Assembly (NCBI RefSeq): GCF_001594145.1
Contig: NZ_LVCF01000033.1
Span: 1 to 64,000 of the forward strand
Source: Branchiibius sp. NY16-3462-2
GTDB taxonomy: Bacteria; Actinomycetota; Actinomycetes; Actinomycetales; Dermatophilaceae
Length of the DNA stretch: 64,000 nucleotides
Direction of reading: 5' to 3'
Numbering within the stretch: position 1 is the stretch's first letter; the number at the start of each line of letters is the position of its first letter. Positions 1-8,735 of this stretch are shown in pieces. Both the position numbers and the translations under genes were made by a program. Below the pieces are notes generated by a model. That model saw only the letters and a program-made list of their open reading frames with translations, was not told where the DNA came from and did no database searches.

Positions 1-75
1 CACCGTCTCCTTGCCCTCGGCGATCTGCCGCCAAAATCGGCGCTGGTCACCACGCAACGGTCCAAGCCGGGACAT
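1..75 (-). CDS. possible transposase N-terminal fragment, cut by window edge
   Basis: A minus-strand reading frame runs from an ATG at 75 out of the left edge and begins MSRLGPLRGDQRRFW, followed by an Ile-Ala-Glu-Gly-Lys stretch. This resembles the first helix of the helix-turn-helix in some IS30-type transposases. Only 25 codons are visible, so the call is tentative. The frame stays open upstream of this ATG, so the true start could be earlier. No terminal inverted repeat can be identified with confidence. Confidence 0.3.
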   Translation of the reverse strand, partial: MSRLGPLRGDQRRFWRQIAEGKETV

Positions 76-133
76 CCACATCACCCATTTCAAATCAGGG
101 TGTTGCGCTGACCCTTTGAAGCTGCCGCAGGTC

Positions 134-814
134 CTAGCCTGCTGACCACCGATACTCGACCTCCGGTCGACCTGGTCCGCTGTAGCGCTGGCCACGGGCG
201 GCCTGCCGGATGCTGACCAGGTGCTCGGCGTACCGACGGGCGGTGACCCGACTGACGCCGAGTTGGTCGGCGAGTTCCCCTGCGGACCAGGATTGATCGC
301 CGGCGCTCAACGTCCGGATCACCCGGCCAAGAAGTTCTGCCGACATGCCCTTGGGCAACGGCACGTCGCCGTGCGCGCGTACGCCGGCCAATAGGTCGTC
401 GACGTCGGACTGGGTCGCCAGGTCAGCTCCGCCGGCAAGGCTCTGGCGGTATTGCCGGTAGGCAATGAGACGGTCGCGCAAGGTAGCGAACACGAAGGGT
501 TTCAGCACGTGCTGCACGACGCCGAGCGAGACCGCGCTACGTACGACCTCCAGATCGCGGGCTGCGCTGATCGCGATGACGTCGGCGGGATGCCCGGCTG
601 CGCGCATCGAACGGACCACATCGAGACCGTGCCGGTCGGGCAGGTTCATATCCAGCAGCACGACGTCGATCTGCTGCTCCTGGAGGGCACGAAGCGCCTC
701 ACGGCTGGTCCCGGCGACCGCGACGCACCGGAAGCCGTCGACGCGGTCGACGTAGGCCGAATGTGCCCGCGCCGCAATGACTTCGTCCTCCACGACGAGC
801 ACCGACAGGGTCAT
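134..814 (-). CDS. response regulator, CitB/DcuR family
   Basis: This 226-residue response regulator has an N-terminal receiver domain (about 1-120) with acidic residues in VVEDE, probable phosphoacceptor Asp55 in LLDMNLPD and a conserved Lys in LKPF. A C-terminal helix-turn-helix reads ELADQLGVSRVTARRY. That architecture is typical of the CitB/DcuR/DctR family. The start overlaps the stop of the upstream sensor kinase by four bases, so the two are co-translated. A C4-dicarboxylate symporter lies divergently beyond the kinase, so the pair probably controls dicarboxylate uptake. That target is inferred from context. Confidence 0.9.
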   Translation of the reverse strand: MTLSVLVVEDEVIAARAHSAYVDRVDGFRCVAVAGTSREALRALQEQQIDVVLLDMNLPDRHGLDVVRSMRAAGHPADVIAISAARDLEVVRSAVSLGVVQHVLKPFVFATLRDRLIAYRQYRQSLAGGADLATQSDVDDLLAGVRAHGDVPLPKGMSAELLGRVIRTLSAGDQSWSAGELADQLGVSRVTARRYAEHLVSIRQAARGQRYSGPGRPEVEYRWSAG

Positions 815-2451
815 GGCGCCGTCACTTCCGCCGGCGTCGTCACAGGCCGGACCGCGCCGGGGAGAGTGACGGTGAACCGGGCTCCGGGCGGTCCGTCCAC
901 CTCCAGCGTGCCACCCAGGCGCGTCACGGTCTGCGAGACCAGGGCGAGACCGATGCCGCGCCTGCCCGCGCTGCCCTCATCCTTGGTCGACCAGCCGCGT
1001 TCGAAGACTCGCTGTTCGGCGCCCTCCGGCAGGCCAGGACCGTTGTCCCACACCTCAAGGACCACCGCGTCACCGTCCACCTCGGCATCGAAACCGACGA
1101 TCCGCTCGCCCGTGTGTTCGGCTGAGCCCACCGCGTCGAGCGCGTTGTCGATCAGATTCCCGACGATCGTGACCAGGTCCCGCGCCGACGCGATGTCTCT
1201 GGGCACGAAGACATTCTCACCTACCTGCAGGGTGATCCCGCGTTCGTTGGCCTCGGCCGCCTTGCCCAGCAGCAGAGCGCTGAGTGCGGGTTCGTGCACC
1301 CCTGCCACCACCGAGTCGGTCAGTCGCTGGGATACCTGCAGCTCCTCGGTCGCGAACGTCAGGGCCTGATCGGTCTCTCCCAGCTCGATCAGGCTGACGA
1401 TGGTGTGCAACCGGTTGGCCGACTCGTGGGCTTGCGATCGCAGTGCCTCGGTCAGTCCGCGGGCCGAATCCAGTTCTCCCGTCAGGGATTCCAGATCGGT
1501 GCGGTCCCGCAGTGTGGCCACATAACCCAGGGTGCGCCCGTTCCACCGGGCGGGTGCGCTGGACAGGACCACGACCCTGGCCGCCGTCACGAAGAGCTCA
1601 TCCTCGCGAGTCCCTTCGCCGCTCAGCGCTTCGGCGAGGGGCGCGGGTAGTCCCAGTCGCCGTACGTCCCGATCTCGCGCAGCGGCAGGCAGGTCAAGCA
1701 GCTGCGCCGCCTGGTCGTTGTAGATCCGGACGCGGTGATCCAGGTCGGTGATCAGCAGTCCCTCGCTGATCGCGTGCAGGACCGCGTCGTAGTACTCGTA
1801 CATCTCGCGCAACTGCCGCTCACCCAGACCGTGGGTCTGGCGCCGCAGCCGACGGGTCAGCCAGCCCACCACCAACCCGCACACCAACGTCATCCCCAGC
1901 CCGGCCAGCAGGATCGCCGGCAGCTGCTCACGCACCCGCTCCCCCGCCGCCGCCCGGCCGATGCCGACTGCGACCAGCGCCCGCACCTGGCCGTCGACCT
2001 TGACCGGTACGACGGCGCGCACCGACGGCCCGAGGGTGCCGCTGTAGTCCTCCAGCACCACACCGCCCTGCGCCGCAGCCTCGATGTGACCAAGGAACGG
2101 TTTGCCGATGCGGGTGGGGTCGGGGTGGGTGTAACGGATTCCGGTGGGGCTCATGATCACCACGAAGTCGGTGTCGCTGCTGCGCCGCACGTCCTCGGCG
2201 TAGGGCTGCAGGGTGGCGCGGGGGTCATCCCCGACGACGGCCTGCTGCACCGCGGGTGTCGCCGCGATGGTCCGCGCCACCGCCAGTGCCCGCGCGGACG
2301 CTTCGTGCTCGGCGTCCCGTGACGCGAGGAGGTAGGCCCCTGCAAGCCCAGCGGCCAGCACGAGCGCAGCGAAAAGCGCTGTGACCGTGAAGACCTGCGC
2401 GGCCACACTCCACTCGCGCGGGCGGCGCCACACTCCCGGCGTGCCGCTCAT
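811..2451 (-). CDS. sensor histidine kinase, CitA/DcuS family
   Basis: This 546-residue membrane sensor has TM helices at about 18-43 and 178-198 that flank an extracellular PAS/Cache-like sensing domain. A cytoplasmic PAS follows at about 218-320. The phosphoacceptor is probably His342 in the motif HESANRLH, which matches the H-E-x-x-N-x-x-H of DcuS/CitA kinases. The ATPase domain has an N box (NLIDNALDAV), a G1 box (DNGPGLP) and a G2 box (RRGIGLALV), so it looks catalytically intact. It forms an operon with the downstream CitB-type regulator. The likely ligand is a di- or tricarboxylate, judged from the family and the adjacent symporter. Confidence 0.9.
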   Translation of the reverse strand: MSGTPGVWRRPREWSVAAQVFTVTALFAALVLAAGLAGAYLLASRDAEHEASARALAVARTIAATPAVQQAVVGDDPRATLQPYAEDVRRSSDTDFVVIMSPTGIRYTHPDPTRIGKPFLGHIEAAAQGGVVLEDYSGTLGPSVRAVVPVKVDGQVRALVAVGIGRAAAGERVREQLPAILLAGLGMTLVCGLVVGWLTRRLRRQTHGLGERQLREMYEYYDAVLHAISEGLLITDLDHRVRIYNDQAAQLLDLPAAARDRDVRRLGLPAPLAEALSGEGTREDELFVTAARVVVLSSAPARWNGRTLGYVATLRDRTDLESLTGELDSARGLTEALRSQAHESANRLHTIVSLIELGETDQALTFATEELQVSQRLTDSVVAGVHEPALSALLLGKAAEANERGITLQVGENVFVPRDIASARDLVTIVGNLIDNALDAVGSAEHTGERIVGFDAEVDGDAVVLEVWDNGPGLPEGAEQRVFERGWSTKDEGSAGRRGIGLALVSQTVTRLGGTLEVDGPPGARFTVTLPGAVRPVTTPAEVTAP

Positions 2452-2552
2452 CAGCGACCCGCGAACTCAATGTTCACAAACGTGACCCTAGTCACTGCGT
2501 GGCCCAACCTGGCATACACACCGGCCATGAGGCCCAGATCACAGGAGGCACC
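2452..2552. promoter_or_regulatory. divergent regulatory region between sensor kinase and dicarboxylate symporter
   Basis: This 101-base divergent gap must hold both promoters. It contains overlapping dyads at 2474-2495, TCACaaacGTGAC followed by cctaGTCAC. They are candidate operators for the adjacent CitB/DcuR-type regulator. AGGAGG at 2543-2548 is a strong ribosome binding site for the GTG at 2553. The operator assignment is inference. Confidence 0.35.
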
Positions 2553-3938
2553 GTGAGCAGCACCGCCGACACCGAGGTCGCGCCGCCTACGCGCAAGCGC
2601 GACAAGACTCACTATCTCTACATCGCGGTCATCGTCGCGATGATCGCCGGCATCGTCGTCGGTGCCGTCTTCCCCGACTTCGGCAAGGAACTGAAGCCGC
2701 TGGGCACGGGGTTCGTGAACCTCATCAAGATGATGATCGTCCCGATCATCTTCTGCACCATTGTGATCGGCGTCGGCTCGGTCCGGAAGGCCGCGCAGGT
2801 CGGCAAGGTGGGTGGTCTGGCCCTTGGCTACTTCCTGACCATGTCGACGGTCGCCCTGGCCATCGGACTCATCGTCGGCAACATCATCCATCCCGGGGCC
2901 ACGCTGCACCTGGACGCCGCGACGGCCAAGGCCGGCCAATCACAGGCGAGCGGTGGTGCGGAAAGCACCGTGGACTTCCTGCTCGGTCTGATCCCGGACA
3001 CCATGGTGTCCGCCCTCACTGCGGGGTCGGTGCTGCAGGCGCTGTTCATCGCGCTCCTGGTCGGATTCGCCCTTCAGGGAATGGGCACATCCGGGGAGCG
3101 GATCCTGGGCGGTATCAAGCTCATGGAGAAACTGGTCTTCAAGGTGATGGCCATGATCATGTGGCTGGCCCCGATCGGTGCCTTCGGCGCGATGGCGGCC
3201 GTGGTCGGCGCCACCGGACTGGGCGCCCTGAAGAGCATGGCCATCCTGATGGTCGCGTTCTACCTGACCTGCTTCATCTTCGTCTTCGGTGTGTTGGGCA
3301 CGCTGCTGAAGGTGGTCACTGGGTTCAACGTCTTCAAGTTGTTGAAGTACCTGGCCCGGGAGTTCCTGCTGATCTTGTCGACGTCCTCCTCGGAATCCGC
3401 CCTCCCCCGGCTGATCGCCAAGATGGAGCACCTCGGTGTCGACCGCTCGACGGTCGGAATCACTGTGCCAGTGGGCTATTCGTTCAACCTGGACGGCACC
3501 GCGATCTACCTGACCATGTCCAGCCTGTTCATCGCCGAGGCTCTGAACCAGCCGTTCACCATCGGTCAGCAGGTCTCGCTGCTGGTCTTCATGATGATCG
3601 CCAGCAAGGGCGCCGCCGGCGTGACCGGTGCGGGTCTGGCGACCCTCGCCGGTGGCCTGCAGGCGCACCGTCCCGACCTGGTCGACGGCGTCGGGTTCAT
3701 CGTCGGCATCGACCGGATGATGAGTGAGGCCCGCGCGCTGACCAACTTCGCGGGCAACGCGATCGCGACGGTGCTGATCGGCACCTGGACCAACACCATC
3801 GACAAGCCCCGGGTGGCGGCGGTGCTCGATGGCCACATTCCGTTCGATGAATCCCAGATGATCGACGACGATGCCGACTCCGCGCCCGCGACGGCCCTGC
3901 CGGAGCGAACCAGTCCGGAACTGGTCGGCGCGCGTTAG
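2553..3938 (+). CDS. cation:dicarboxylate symporter (DctA/GltP-type, DAACS family)
   Basis: This polytopic transporter of about 461 residues belongs to the dicarboxylate/amino acid:cation symporter family and imports C4-dicarboxylates or acidic amino acids with Na+ or H+. Family hallmarks are visible: the serine-rich re-entrant loop STSSSESALPR, the FNLDGTAIY segment, and SKGAAGVTGAG in the second re-entrant hairpin. I start it at GTG 2553 because AGGAGG sits five bases upstream. An in-frame ATG at 2499 has no such site. The neighbouring DcuS/DcuR-like system suggests dicarboxylate-responsive expression. Exact substrate is not determinable from sequence. Confidence 0.9.
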   Translation: MSSTADTEVAPPTRKRDKTHYLYIAVIVAMIAGIVVGAVFPDFGKELKPLGTGFVNLIKMMIVPIIFCTIVIGVGSVRKAAQVGKVGGLALGYFLTMSTVALAIGLIVGNIIHPGATLHLDAATAKAGQSQASGGAESTVDFLLGLIPDTMVSALTAGSVLQALFIALLVGFALQGMGTSGERILGGIKLMEKLVFKVMAMIMWLAPIGAFGAMAAVVGATGLGALKSMAILMVAFYLTCFIFVFGVLGTLLKVVTGFNVFKLLKYLAREFLLILSTSSSESALPRLIAKMEHLGVDRSTVGITVPVGYSFNLDGTAIYLTMSSLFIAEALNQPFTIGQQVSLLVFMMIASKGAAGVTGAGLATLAGGLQAHRPDLVDGVGFIVGIDRMMSEARALTNFAGNAIATVLIGTWTNTIDKPRVAAVLDGHIPFDESQMIDDDADSAPATALPERTSPELVGAR

Positions 3939-3949
3939 GTTCGCGTCCA

Positions 3950-3997
3950 CGCAACGAGGTGCCGGTGACCGTTCGCGGCCACCGGCACCTCGTTGCG
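3950..3997. terminator. bidirectional hairpin terminator
   Basis: A perfect 18-bp inverted repeat (arms 3950-3967 and 3980-3997, 12-base loop) lies between the convergent symporter and carboxylesterase genes. It lacks a clear T-run, as is common in actinobacteria. Its position suggests it terminates transcription from both sides. Confidence 0.8.
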
Positions 3998-4003
3998 GGG
4001 AGT

Positions 4004-5533
4004 TCAGTGGAAACTGATGACCTGCTCACCCCAGGCAGATCGGATGTCGGCGTCCAGATCGTCGACCAGGGTGTCCCCGGCGTCGATCACTAGAGTTGCC
4101 CGCCGGTCATGGTCGTAGCTGGTCCAGTCCGGTCCGCCAGCACAGTTGGGCTCCTCCCCTTTTACGAAGGCCGTCCAGCGTTCCTGCATCCGGCGCGAGA
4201 GCCCCTCGCCCTTGCGTCGACCACCGAACAAGAACGTCGGGTCCTTCGGTCCGCTGCTGAGATTGCCCCATAGATAAGGCAATTCAGTGGCGTGAGTGGC
4301 GCCGAGCTTGATCAGGCGGAAGAACGGGGTGGCGTAGTCGAAGCGGTAGAGGTAGGTCGGCGCGATCGCGCTGTGGCCGTCGGCAGCCCACACCGTCGGC
4401 ATCCGGAAGCCGAGGTCGCGCGCGATACCCATGCCGAGCACCTTGTAGCGAACGTTCTCGTACGCGCCCAGGACCTGCTCCTTGCTCGGCAACTCCATCC
4501 CCGGATTGTCCTGGTGCATGTCCGCGTACATCGTGTCCAGGCCAGCCTGGCTGATGGGAACCAGCGGCGACTTCATGAACTTGAACAGGGCCGCCTCGTC
4601 CTTGTTCGTCCCGATCAGGAGAGGTACGACGAGGCCGCGCCCTTCGCGCAGAACGACGTCGGGCGACTCCGGCAGCAGGTCACCGTCAATGACCGGGGTG
4701 AACGGGAGCACGCCCGGATCGGACGCGGGTACCGCCGTGTAGATCTCCATGGCCGCACTGACGATCTGCTCTGCGGGGACCGCACGAAGCGTCGCCGAGT
4801 CCACCTGCGCCACACCGAGTTGCTTGACGAACAAGTCTGCGACCGAATGCGATCGGTCTGGTCCGTAGACGCTCGACGCGGGCGCCGACTGCGCGATAGC
4901 GCGCTGGAACAGCCCTTGCGCCGACGGCGTTGCGAGCAGCGTCGTGACCAGTCCGCCGCCAGCGGACTCACCGGCCACCGTGACACGACCGGTGTCGCCA
5001 CCGAAGGCGGCGATGTTGTCCTGCACCCAACGCAGTGCCAGCAGGACATCACGCAGGGCGAGGTTGTTGTCCGCGTCGGGCAGGACGCCGGTCAGGTCGA
5101 CAAAGCCGAAACCGCCCAGACGGTAGTTGATCGTGACCACGATGATCCCGCCGGTCTTCACCAGGGAGGTCGCGTCGTACAACGGTTGGCTGGAGGCGCC
5201 GAAGGTGTAGGCGCCGCCGTGGACCCACACCATCACCGGCAGCGGTTCGCAGCGCTCCTTCGGTGCCCAGACGTTCAGCGACAGGCAGTCTTCATCGAAG
5301 ACGGCGCCCACTGGCATCGGGACCGCAGCAGCCTTCTTCTGGGGGCACACCGGCCCGAATTCCGTTGCGTACACGTCTTTTTCGACGCGTGGCGCAGCAA
5401 CGGGTGCACGCCAGCGCCGGTCACCGGCGGGTGCCAGTGCATAGCGAATGCCGCGCCACGATGTCACGCCGTCGTCGGTGCGGCCGGTGAAGTTGCCGGC
5501 CGGAGCCTGCGCGGTCAGGGAGGTCTGGGTCAT
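4004..5533 (-). CDS. type B carboxylesterase (para-nitrobenzyl-esterase-like)
   Basis: This 509-residue alpha/beta-hydrolase belongs to the type B carboxylesterase family and should hydrolyse small esters. The nucleophile is probably Ser190 in GESAGGG, the oxyanion-hole motif HGGAY is at 105-109, and family landmarks EDCLSLNVW and INYRLGGFGF are present. The catalytic His is probably in GATHATELPYLWG. No signal peptide is seen, so it is likely cytoplasmic. It ends next to a terminator and is the last gene of a leftward group with the GAP-family protein, the kinase-like protein and the LuxR regulator. The physiological substrate is unknown. Confidence 0.88.
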   Translation of the reverse strand: MTQTSLTAQAPAGNFTGRTDDGVTSWRGIRYALAPAGDRRWRAPVAAPRVEKDVYATEFGPVCPQKKAAAVPMPVGAVFDEDCLSLNVWAPKERCEPLPVMVWVHGGAYTFGASSQPLYDATSLVKTGGIIVVTINYRLGGFGFVDLTGVLPDADNNLALRDVLLALRWVQDNIAAFGGDTGRVTVAGESAGGGLVTTLLATPSAQGLFQRAIAQSAPASSVYGPDRSHSVADLFVKQLGVAQVDSATLRAVPAEQIVSAAMEIYTAVPASDPGVLPFTPVIDGDLLPESPDVVLREGRGLVVPLLIGTNKDEAALFKFMKSPLVPISQAGLDTMYADMHQDNPGMELPSKEQVLGAYENVRYKVLGMGIARDLGFRMPTVWAADGHSAIAPTYLYRFDYATPFFRLIKLGATHATELPYLWGNLSSGPKDPTFLFGGRRKGEGLSRRMQERWTAFVKGEEPNCAGGPDWTSYDHDRRATLVIDAGDTLVDDLDADIRSAWGEQVISFH

Positions 5534-5568
5534 GGTGGTGCCTTTCAGGGATCAGTGGGTGAGGAAGG

Positions 5569-6252
5569 TCAGTGGGTGAGGGCCTGGACGGTGTGGGCGA
5601 GCTCGGTAGCCGCCAGCAGCCCGAAGAGGGCCGCCATGATGAAGGCGCTGTGCGCGATCAGGTCGGTCTTGAGGTTCTCCATCCACTCCCGGACCTTCGG
5701 GGAGCTGCTGCCGGCCATGAGGATCAGGACGATCATGGCCAGCGATCCCGCCGCGGCGAACAGCGTCGACATGAGCAGGATGAACAACGGATTGTGATTG
5801 TCGGAGGCGATGATCGTTCCGCCCTTGATCAGTGCCGGGAAGTTCTTGCTCTGGGTCAGGCCCATCACCACTCCGAGACCGGCGGCGCCTCCGATGGAGA
5901 TGACCTCGGTCTTCGCCAGCCAACCCGGCGTCCTGGCCGGCGACCCGGGCGGCTTGGGCCGTTGCCGCCAGTTCACGATCGCCAGGGCCAGGAAGGCCAG
6001 GCCGATCACCGCACTGGCGATCACGCTCGCCGTGCTGTCCTTCGCGCCGGTCGCCTTGACCGCGGCGTGGGTTCCGAAAGCAGTAATACCGGTGACCGCG
6101 AGGCCACACAGGGTGTAGGCCGCCGTGAAACTCACGGCCGCGGACCGGCCGCGTTCGCTCAGCGCCATCGCCACCACGGCGATGATCGGCAACGGCGAGA
6201 GGATCATGCCGGCGGCCAGCGGGATGAGTTGGGTGAGAGAAGGTGAGGACAC
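5569..6252 (-). CDS. GAP-family (Sap-like) membrane protein
   Basis: A protein of about 227 residues with roughly six hydrophobic helices, resembling the actinobacterial GAP/Sap family. Members of that family have been linked to export of glycolipids or small molecules. The first helix LIPLAAGMILSPLPIIAVV is characteristic. I start it at GTG 6252 because this places the first TM helix near the N-terminus, as in the family. A TTG at 6312 would overlap the upstream gene and add 20 non-hydrophobic residues. No strong ribosome binding site supports either. It lies between the kinase-like gene and the esterase on the same strand. Its substrate is unknown. Confidence 0.7.
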   Translation of the reverse strand: MSSPSLTQLIPLAAGMILSPLPIIAVVAMALSERGRSAAVSFTAAYTLCGLAVTGITAFGTHAAVKATGAKDSTASVIASAVIGLAFLALAIVNWRQRPKPPGSPARTPGWLAKTEVISIGGAAGLGVVMGLTQSKNFPALIKGGTIIASDNHNPLFILLMSTLFAAAGSLAMIVLILMAGSSSPKVREWMENLKTDLIAHSAFIMAALFGLLAATELAHTVQALTH

Positions 6253-6301
6253 GCCGTGAACGTACGACGAGGCGGTGCGCGGCCCCGGCGGAATGTTCGG
6301 C

Positions 6302-7990
6302 CTATACGACAACCGGAGCGTGCTTGTCCTGCAGCGGGATCATCGCTTCGAGTACGACGCCCTCGGGCTCCTCGTGTAACCACGCCCCCGCGCGGGCCGC
6401 GGCGGAGTCCTGCCGGAGAGCGGCTGCTCCGGAGCGGGCACCAACACTGATCACCTGCACCAGCAGCGACGACCCGGCACCGGTATCCACCCGCCGGGCG
6501 TTGACACTGATCGGAGCCGCGGGGGCGTGCTTCACCGCGTTGAGCAGGCCCTCCGCAACCACCTCGTACGCGTCGGCTGCAGCCCGGGGATGACGTTCGA
6601 TGGCGGTTCTCGCCGCGGCGCCGAAACCACCGTCATCGATCGGCACGACACGGCCCCAGGTGCGCAGGAGCGAGGTGAACGCGGACCACCCCGGGCCCGC
6701 TTGCGGGGTGTCGAACACTGCGGCGACCTCGTCGATGACCGTCCGGGCCTCCTCGAGGCGGGCGGTGTCCGTCGGATCGTGGGCCAGCAGGACGCAAGCG
6801 GCCTGCAGATCACGGTGCAGCAGCCCGCTCGCGGTGAGCAGCGCCGTACGTGCATCGGCGGTACTCAGTCGTGCGCTCCGGCTGGCTTGCGCCACAGCGG
6901 TATTCAGTCGGCGCTCGGCGACCCGGCGCGAATTCATCAACCCGTAACAGAGGCTCGCCGCCAGCGCGAAGGTCGGGTAGGCGATCACCGGGAACAGGAC
7001 CGTAACGCCACCTCGGTGACCCATGAGCACGGAGTTCAGAGTGAGTGCCGCGCCCACCACAACAGCCAGCGCGAGGAACAGAGCGGGGCGACGCCGGGGA
7101 AGGTAGCGATGCGGCAGGCGGCGTGGCAGCAGATCCGCCAACCACCCGCAGACCGCCAGCACCACCAGCGAGCTGAGAACCTCACGCGCGGACAGCTGCG
7201 CAATCCCGTAGGGCAGGAAGACCAGGAGATAGATCACGCTCACCAGGCCCACGGGCGGCAACCGGAGCCTGGGCCGGCGCTGGTCGACGAGTCCGCCCGG
7301 TACGGTGGCGGCCGCTGGTGGCAGCGGGTTGTGGGCCTCATCAGCCAGCGCGTGACTGCTCGACCGGACCTTCTCGGACGCGGCCGCCGCGAGAGTGGGG
7401 TCTACCCGCCCGTGTGCGGCCCACGTCGCGAACTCATCACCCAACTCTTGTGCACACCTGCTGACCGACTCCCGGGCGGCACGGTCGAACTCGGCCGCCC
7501 GTTGGCCAGTGGTCTGCAACTGTGAGAGCGCCTGCCGCAGAAGACGATTCACCTGACGTCGGTTTCGTTCAGCGTCGGCGGCGACAGCGATCACCGAGAT
7601 CACCACGGTCCACACGATCACGTTGGTGATCACCCGAACACCGCGTTGGTCCGCCTCCGGCGGGTAGGCCCCCCAGGCAGTCATCAGCCAGTCCTGCACG
7701 AACGGCCGGGCGACGCTGGCGATCCCGATGGCGGACAGCACGCACACCGCGCGTAGTCGCCGCGACGACAGGGTCCGCTCGAGCAGGGCCGCCAGCACCA
7801 GGATGGCAGCGAACACCGCCCACGCCGCCACCGAGGCACCGGCGGCCGGCAGCGGGTCCTCCTTCGCGGGTAGCGTCACCAAGGGACCCATCGCGGTCAC
7901 CGCCAGGGCACCTGTGACGGGGAATACCGGCCAGGTGATGAAGTGCCCGGAGCCGACCACCCGGCGCCACGAATGCGCGAGGTTGATCAT
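6302..7990 (-). CDS. polytopic histidine-kinase-like sensor with degenerate ATPase
   Basis: This 562-residue protein has about eight predicted TM segments in two blocks (about 15-140 and 240-350) and a cytoplasmic C-terminus resembling NarL-type (HisKA_3) kinases. A possible phosphoacceptor lies in GLLHRDLQAACVLL, and an N-box-like EGLLNAVKHA is present. The usual DxGxG and GxGL nucleotide boxes are not recognisable: where the G1 box is expected the sequence reads ISVGARSG. Its start overlaps the stop of a LuxR-type response regulator by four bases, so they are a pair. It may be a low-activity kinase, a phosphatase-type sensor or a pseudokinase. The signal is unknown. Confidence 0.65.
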   Translation of the reverse strand: MINLAHSWRRVVGSGHFITWPVFPVTGALAVTAMGPLVTLPAKEDPLPAAGASVAAWAVFAAILVLAALLERTLSSRRLRAVCVLSAIGIASVARPFVQDWLMTAWGAYPPEADQRGVRVITNVIVWTVVISVIAVAADAERNRRQVNRLLRQALSQLQTTGQRAAEFDRAARESVSRCAQELGDEFATWAAHGRVDPTLAAAASEKVRSSSHALADEAHNPLPPAAATVPGGLVDQRRPRLRLPPVGLVSVIYLLVFLPYGIAQLSAREVLSSLVVLAVCGWLADLLPRRLPHRYLPRRRPALFLALAVVVGAALTLNSVLMGHRGGVTVLFPVIAYPTFALAASLCYGLMNSRRVAERRLNTAVAQASRSARLSTADARTALLTASGLLHRDLQAACVLLAHDPTDTARLEEARTVIDEVAAVFDTPQAGPGWSAFTSLLRTWGRVVPIDDGGFGAAARTAIERHPRAAADAYEVVAEGLLNAVKHAPAAPISVNARRVDTGAGSSLLVQVISVGARSGAAALRQDSAAARAGAWLHEEPEGVVLEAMIPLQDKHAPVVV

Positions 7991-8631
7991 CGTCCGGGTC
8001 CGAAGGCGGCGATGTATCTGGCCGCTGCCACCACCCGCGGATTGATCGTTGGGTCCCCGGTGAGCTCCATGCGTTGGAAGATGCGGCTGATTGATCGTTC
8101 GACTGCCCGCACCGTCGATTGGGTGCTGTCGGCTATCTGCTCGTTGGACGCACCCCGGGCCAGCAGGGCAAGGATCTCCAATTGGTGGCGGGTGAGTCTG
8201 CCCAGACCGTCCCGGTCCTGGGCGGCAGCGGACGACTGGGCACCCGGAGTTGCCGACATCGCTGCCTCCAGAGCAGCCACCAGATCCTCCGGGGAGGTGA
8301 TCTCGTCCTTACCGATGAACACCGCACCGGGCACGCCCATTGCCGTCGCGCCGGCAGCCGCCCGGGGGAAGCTGGAGACAAAGACGATGCCGAGGTGCGG
8401 CGCCAGGCCGTGCAGCATCATCGCGAGTTCGGCGCCGTCGGGCCGACTGCCGAGATCGATGTCGGTCAGCAACGCATCGGGATCGAATTCGGCGAACTCT
8501 TTCAGAGCTTCCTCAGCATCGGCGGCGCCCTTCACCTCCCAGTTGTGCCGTTGCAACGTGTCGCACATCAGGGCGCGCAGCGCGGATTGGTCCTCAACGA
8601 CCAGCACCCTTCGCACCCACTTGGTGTCCAC
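7987..8631 (-). CDS. LuxR/NarL-type response regulator
   Basis: A receiver-plus-LuxR-HTH regulator of about 214 residues. The receiver starts VRRVLVVED, and the predicted phosphoacceptor Asp lies in LLTDIDLG. The C-terminal HTH contains LTRHQLEILALLARGASNEQ and a recognition helix near TVRAVERSISRIF. I choose GTG 8631 because TAGCAT (8639-8644) sits seven bases upstream, the leaderless geometry seen repeatedly in this window. A TTG at 8649 would place that hexamer inside the gene. It is translationally coupled to the kinase-like gene. The regulon is unknown, but the divergent amidohydrolase is an obvious candidate. Confidence 0.85.
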   Translation of the reverse strand: MDTKWVRRVLVVEDQSALRALMCDTLQRHNWEVKGAADAEEALKEFAEFDPDALLTDIDLGSRPDGAELAMMLHGLAPHLGIVFVSSFPRAAAGATAMGVPGAVFIGKDEITSPEDLVAALEAAMSATPGAQSSAAAQDRDGLGRLTRHQLEILALLARGASNEQIADSTQSTVRAVERSISRIFQRMELTGDPTINPRVVAAARYIAAFGPGR

Positions 8632-8638
8632 AGGGTCA

Positions 8639-8729
8639 ATGCTAGGCAAGCCGACCGGTGAGTTCGTGGTCGTCGCTGTCGTAGCGACCGACCACTTTTA
8701 CTCCAGGCCCTTGTGCGCATGGATAGCTT
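8639..8729. promoter_or_regulatory. divergent pair of putative leaderless promoters
   Basis: Two TANNNT hexamers face outward. TAGCAT on the minus strand (8639-8644) lies 7 bases from GTG 8631 of the LuxR regulator. TAGCTT on the plus strand (8724-8729) lies 6 bases from ATG 8736 of the amidohydrolase. Neither start has a Shine-Dalgarno sequence. No convincing -35 element can be assigned. Confidence 0.5.
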
Positions 8730-8735
8730 GGCGTC

